Source: CAZRHR01 sp964578885
Lineage (GTDB): Bacteria; Bacteroidota; Bacteroidia; CAIKAF01
DNA length: 64,000 bases
Reading direction: 5' to 3'
NCBI GenBank assembly: GCA_964578885.1
Contig: CAZOEO010000015.1
Coordinates: forward strand, 9,263 to 73,262
How positions within the stretch are numbered: the first letter of the stretch is position 1; each line of letters begins with the position of its first letter. The translations under genes were made by a program, and so were the position numbers. Of the stretch, positions 61,539 to 64,000 are shown piece after piece. A model generated the notes under the pieces. It did no database searches and was not told where the DNA came from. It saw only the letters and a list, made by a program, of their open reading frames with translations.

Positions 61539-62902
61539 AACACTTTTTTCACCTTGTTCTGATTGGCATATTGGGCTTGATGGCCGGCTTGAACGCGCAG
61601 GAAATCTCGGCTACCAAAGTGTATGTGTTGCCATTGGCCGATGATATCGGGCCGTCGGCGGTCCGTACCGTCATCAAAGGAATGGACGCCGCGCAAAAAG
61701 CCGACGCCGATCTTATTTTGGTAGAAATGAACACGTACGGCGGCGAATTATCTGCTGCCGACACCATCCGAAACCGATTTTTGTACAGCCCCATTCCGGT
61801 TTGGGTATTTATCGAAAGCAATGCCGGTTCGGCCGGTGCCATCATTGCTTTGGCTTGCGATTCCATTTTCATGAAACCCGGTGCCATCATGGGAGCCGCT
61901 ACGGTGGTAAATAGTCAGGGAGAAAAAATGCCGGAAAAATATCAAAGTTTTTTACGGGCAAAAATGAGAGAAACGGCCATTCAAAAAGGTCGCGATCCAT
62001 TGATTGCCGAGGCTATGGTAGATGAAGCCGTATCGGTTCCCAACGTAAAACCAGATGGGAAGCTCATCACTTTTACCGTAGATGAGGCCATTCAATATGG
62101 TTTTTGCGAAGGAAGTTTTCCCGATCGCACAAGTTTGCTTACCCGGGAATTGGGTGCAGACTACGTGGTGATAGAACAGGAGCAGACTTTTGTTGATGAG
62201 GTGATTCGTTTTTTCCTGCATCCTGCGGTAAGTTCGCTGCTTATGCTCGTGATGGTGGTGGGATTGATTACCGAAATCAGAACGCCCGGGGTGGGATTGC
62301 CAGGAGCGGCGGCACTGGTGGCCGGACTGCTTTATTTTGTGCCGGCTTATCTGGAAGGATTGGCCGCGAATTGGGAAATTCTGGTTATTCTACTTGGAAT
62401 ATTGCTGCTTGTACTTGAAATATTTGTGATTCCGGGATTCGGCGTGGCCGGTGTACTTGGCATAATATTTTTGGCCGGGGGAATGATTTTGGCGCTGGTG
62501 CCGGAAGGGGGACAACCCAATGAAGAATGGCAATGGCCGGAAGTCTCTCTTTTGTTGAGAGCAACTTTAACCGTTGGTGCTGTTTTACTTGTGGGCATGG
62601 TCGGCAGTATTTTAGTGTCCGGCGGCCTGCTATCTAGCCGCTGGATGAAAAAAGTAGCCGTGTTGGGTGAACAGAAAAAATCAGAAGGTTGGGTTGCCGT
62701 AGATGTGTCCCACGACGATTATAAAAACGAAGAAGGCGTGGTCATGACTTCTTTGCGACCCGTAGGTTGGGTAATGGTAAAAGGGAATAGGGTAGAAGCC
62801 CGAATTCGACATGGAGCCGCTGAAAAAGGCGATAAGGTTCGCTTTTTATTCAGGGAAAATGGCGGCTGGGTAGTGGAACTGCCGGACGAGCAGCAAGCAT
62901 AA
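61535..62902 (+). CDS. NfeD family protein with ClpP-like protease domain
   Basis: The 455-residue protein has a signal peptide (about 1-21), a ClpP/S49-like serine protease domain (about 25-220, with the Ser99 nucleophile in ESNAGSAGAIIALACD), three to four membrane helices (about 230-380) and a C-terminal OB-fold domain. Such long NfeD proteins usually work with stomatin/SPFH proteins, cleaving their C-terminus. An SPFH protein is encoded at 29 kb but not adjacent. It overlaps the phosphatase gene by 4 nt (ATGA). Confidence 0.9.
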   Translation: MKHFFHLVLIGILGLMAGLNAQEISATKVYVLPLADDIGPSAVRTVIKGMDAAQKADADLILVEMNTYGGELSAADTIRNRFLYSPIPVWVFIESNAGSAGAIIALACDSIFMKPGAIMGAATVVNSQGEKMPEKYQSFLRAKMRETAIQKGRDPLIAEAMVDEAVSVPNVKPDGKLITFTVDEAIQYGFCEGSFPDRTSLLTRELGADYVVIEQEQTFVDEVIRFFLHPAVSSLLMLVMVVGLITEIRTPGVGLPGAAALVAGLLYFVPAYLEGLAANWEILVILLGILLLVLEIFVIPGFGVAGVLGIIFLAGGMILALVPEGGQPNEEWQWPEVSLLLRATLTVGAVLLVGMVGSILVSGGLLSSRWMKKVAVLGEQKKSEGWVAVDVSHDDYKNEEGVVMTSLRPVGWVMVKGNRVEARIRHGAAEKGDKVRFLFRENGGWVVELPDEQQA

Positions 62903-63264
62903 AATGCATCAGGATGAGGTGCGCATTTGGATGGATACTCACCTCAGTTTAGCTTTTTTAGTTGCACTTGAATCCATTCGTGGAAGAACGTATTATTTAA
63001 GGGCGAGCCTCTTTTCACAAATGGGAAAGTAAAGGTATAAACGGCCTTTCACTGAAAGAATCGATGGCACGAAGCCAAAAAGGTGGAAAATGAAAAAGGA
63101 TGAACTTTATTTTGTTGAAATGACGGTATCCGGAATCCAGGGTTAGCACCCGCCCCTCCCCGTGGACAATCTACAAAATCTGTCCGGAAAAAGTCGGAAT
63201 TTAAACGGATATAAACGTTTAAATTCGGCTGTGAATGAGTGGAAGCGTAAAAGTGTTTTACAGT
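62903..63264. other. Intergenic region upstream of the IS91 remnant
   Basis: About 360 bases with no credible gene. It contains a perfect hairpin (63197-63226, listed separately) and GGACA...TGTCC half-sites at 63161-63185. It may include part of the mobile element. Confidence 0.4.
63197..63226. repeat. Perfect 11-bp inverted repeat (hairpin)
   Basis: GAATTTAAACG (63197-63207) and CGTTTAAATTC (63216-63226) form a perfect stem with an 8-nt loop. It lies about 40 bases before the transposase similarity and may belong to the element. Confidence 0.6.
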
Positions 63265-63688
63265 TACAGTGGAGTATCTAGGAAGATACACCCACAAAAT
63301 AGCCATCAGCAATCATCGGCTACAGGAAATTGCGAATGGCAAGGTGCGTTTTGGCTACAAAGACTACCGCCAGCAAGGGCGCAAGCGGAGTATGGAGCTA
63401 ACGCAACTGGAGTTCATTCGGCGGTTTTCGCAGCACATCCTGCCCAAGGGCTTTGTGCGCATCCGGCACTACGGCTTTTTGAGCAGCACGGCCAAGGGCA
63501 AGCGTCTGCCTGAATTGAGGCGAAACTTGCAAGTAAGCGCTCCCGCCGCCGCTGCACAAACTTTACATCGCCGCTGTCCGTGTTGCAAAAAAGGCAAGCT
63601 CATTACACTTGAAAACTTCGACGGCCGTGGTCCACCTACCTGGGTTTTGGGCGGGGCCAAAAAATTATTTTCCTGTAGCGTGAATTAA
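63265..63688 (+). pseudogene. IS91-family transposase, C-terminal remnant
   Basis: From GTG at 63269 the frame gives VEYLGRYTHKIAISNHRLQE, then FGYKDYRQQGRKRSMELTQL, FIRRFSQHILPKGFVRIRHY and a C-terminal zinc ribbon, CPCCKKGKL, followed by LENFDGRGPP. This is the C-terminal third of a Y2 (rolling-circle) IS91-type transposase. The HUH and first Tyr regions are missing: upstream a TAA at 63248 ends the frame, and no similarity is seen before about 63263. The gene is therefore 5'-truncated and not functional. Confidence 0.88.
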
Positions 63689-63767
63689 CGATATGGGTAG
63701 GGGGCGGTATGCCTCTATGCGAGTAAAATCGCTTATTGTGAAGCCCTAAAGCGGCTAAAAAAAGTTC

Positions 63768-63785
63768 GGCAGTCGTTTGACTGCC
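63768..63785 (+). repeat. Hairpin in the 3' end of the IS91 remnant
   Basis: GGCAGTC (63768-63774) and GACTGCC (63779-63785) with loop GTTT. IS91-type elements carry such hairpins at their replication-origin end. Confidence 0.6.
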
Positions 63786-63887
63786 AGCCACAACTCACAT
63801 GCTACATTGTAAAACCCATAGGGAAGGGCGGGCAACGGTTTCCTTCAACGCATCTTTCATGCTTGGCTCTACGAACCGCACGAAAGC

Positions 63888-64000
63888 TTAGCTGTTTGCA
63901 TCAGTCACGACCACAGAGTAATTGCCTGCAATCAATCCAGTGACATCTTCCGTTGTTGCACCATTAGACCAAACGAAAGAGTAAGGCGCTGTTCCACCTT
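63888..64000 (-). pseudogene. SprB-repeat protein, C-terminal end cut off by the IS91 remnant
   Basis: On the minus strand the last 37 codons read GGTAPYSFVWSNGATTEDVT and end NYSVVVTDANS-stop. This is a SprB repeat, normally found in tandem in gliding-motility adhesins and other T9SS cargo. A SprB repeat usually continues DANGC; here the frame leaves the pattern after DAN and stops at 63890, where the mobile-element sequence begins. The protein is therefore truncated, unless the break is an older tail. The gene extends beyond the window. Confidence 0.75.

Larger units (their letters stand above)
63265..63890 (+). mobile_element. Partial IS91-family insertion sequence
   Basis: Contains the truncated transposase and about 200 bases of its 3' non-coding end with hairpins, as in the oriIS end of IS91 elements. 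The right edge is placed where a SprB-repeat frame on the other strand begins. Both edges are estimates. Confidence 0.65.

Noticed and set aside
63841..63890. Sequence resembling a group II intron domain V (GAAAG with GGTTC/GAGCC arms)
   Set aside because: The order and pairing do not match domain V, and no reverse transcriptase frame is present; better explained as the IS91 3' end.

Overview
The window is chromosomal DNA of a member of the Bacteroidota. Several independent signs agree. Genes are preceded by the Bacteroidota -7 promoter element TAnnTTTG rather than by strong Shine-Dalgarno sequences. Families largely confined to the phylum are present (DUF4290, DUF4295, DUF4625, GWxTD). There are type IX secretion (T9SS) C-terminal sorting domains and a SprB repeat. 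The gene order rpmG - DUF4295 - ftsY - rimO is typical of the phylum. BshC (bacillithiol synthesis) and a COX15-type heme A synthase suggest an aerobic lineage such as Cytophagia, Chitinophagia or Saprospiria; the exact order cannot be fixed from this sequence.

Layout. 1-5.7 kb: acyl-CoA dehydrogenase (cut by the window edge), anhydro-MurNAc kinase, a secreted protein of unknown function, an acyl-CoA carboxylase beta subunit and heme A synthase. 6-12.2 kb: a plus-strand block with split transketolase, DUF4290 protein, MurA, a TlpA-like thioredoxin, then grpE-dnaJ behind a sigma-54-like promoter. 12.3-18 kb: a lipoprotein, a LolD-type ATPase, cobalamin adenosyltransferase, a DUF2795-like protein and SecA. 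18-23.6 kb: a glycine-rich secreted protein, then a minus-strand run of ccm genes (CcmB, CcmC, a CcmD fusion), a beta-CASP nuclease and FtsE. 23.7-31.3 kb: a large TPR protein, an outer-membrane barrel and an HsdR-N single-domain protein in one overlapping operon, followed by an SPFH-GYF plus double zinc-ribbon pair. 31.7-39.7 kb: surface proteins and polysaccharide genes (flippase, O-antigen ligase, glycosyltransferase) and a GWxTD protein. 39.8-50.1 kb: aconitase, UDP-GlcNAc 2-epimerase, a BNR/T9SS protein, penicillin acylase, and a lipoprotein plus cupredoxin pair. 50.1-62.9 kb: ribosomal and translation genes, FtsY, RimO, BshC, MtaB, Lgt, an inositol monophosphatase-like enzyme and NfeD. 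63-64 kb: a truncated IS91-family transposase next to the broken end of a SprB-repeat gene.

How the parts fit together. Most genes are housekeeping: cell-wall synthesis and recycling (MurA, AnmK), protein folding and export (GrpE, DnaJ, SecA, FtsY, Lgt), cytochrome maturation (CtaA, CcmB, CcmC, CcmD) and RNA modification (RimO, MtaB). An accessory layer is built around the cell surface. Four secreted proteins share a related N-terminal module but have four different C-terminal domains, and one of them sits in an operon with O-antigen genes. T9SS cargo includes a BNR-repeat protein and a cupredoxin.

I found no CRISPR array, no tRNA or rRNA gene, no complete prophage and no convincing defence island. 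The most interesting items are: the sigma-54-type promoter with an upstream palindrome before grpE-dnaJ; the SPFH/zinc-ribbon pair, which resembles the Bacillus YdjI/YdjG membrane-stress proteins but lacks PspA; the modular surface-protein family; the Cys-to-Asp MurA; recurring promoters placed only 3-5 nt from start codons, implying leaderless mRNAs; and the IS91 remnant that ends a SprB-repeat reading frame.
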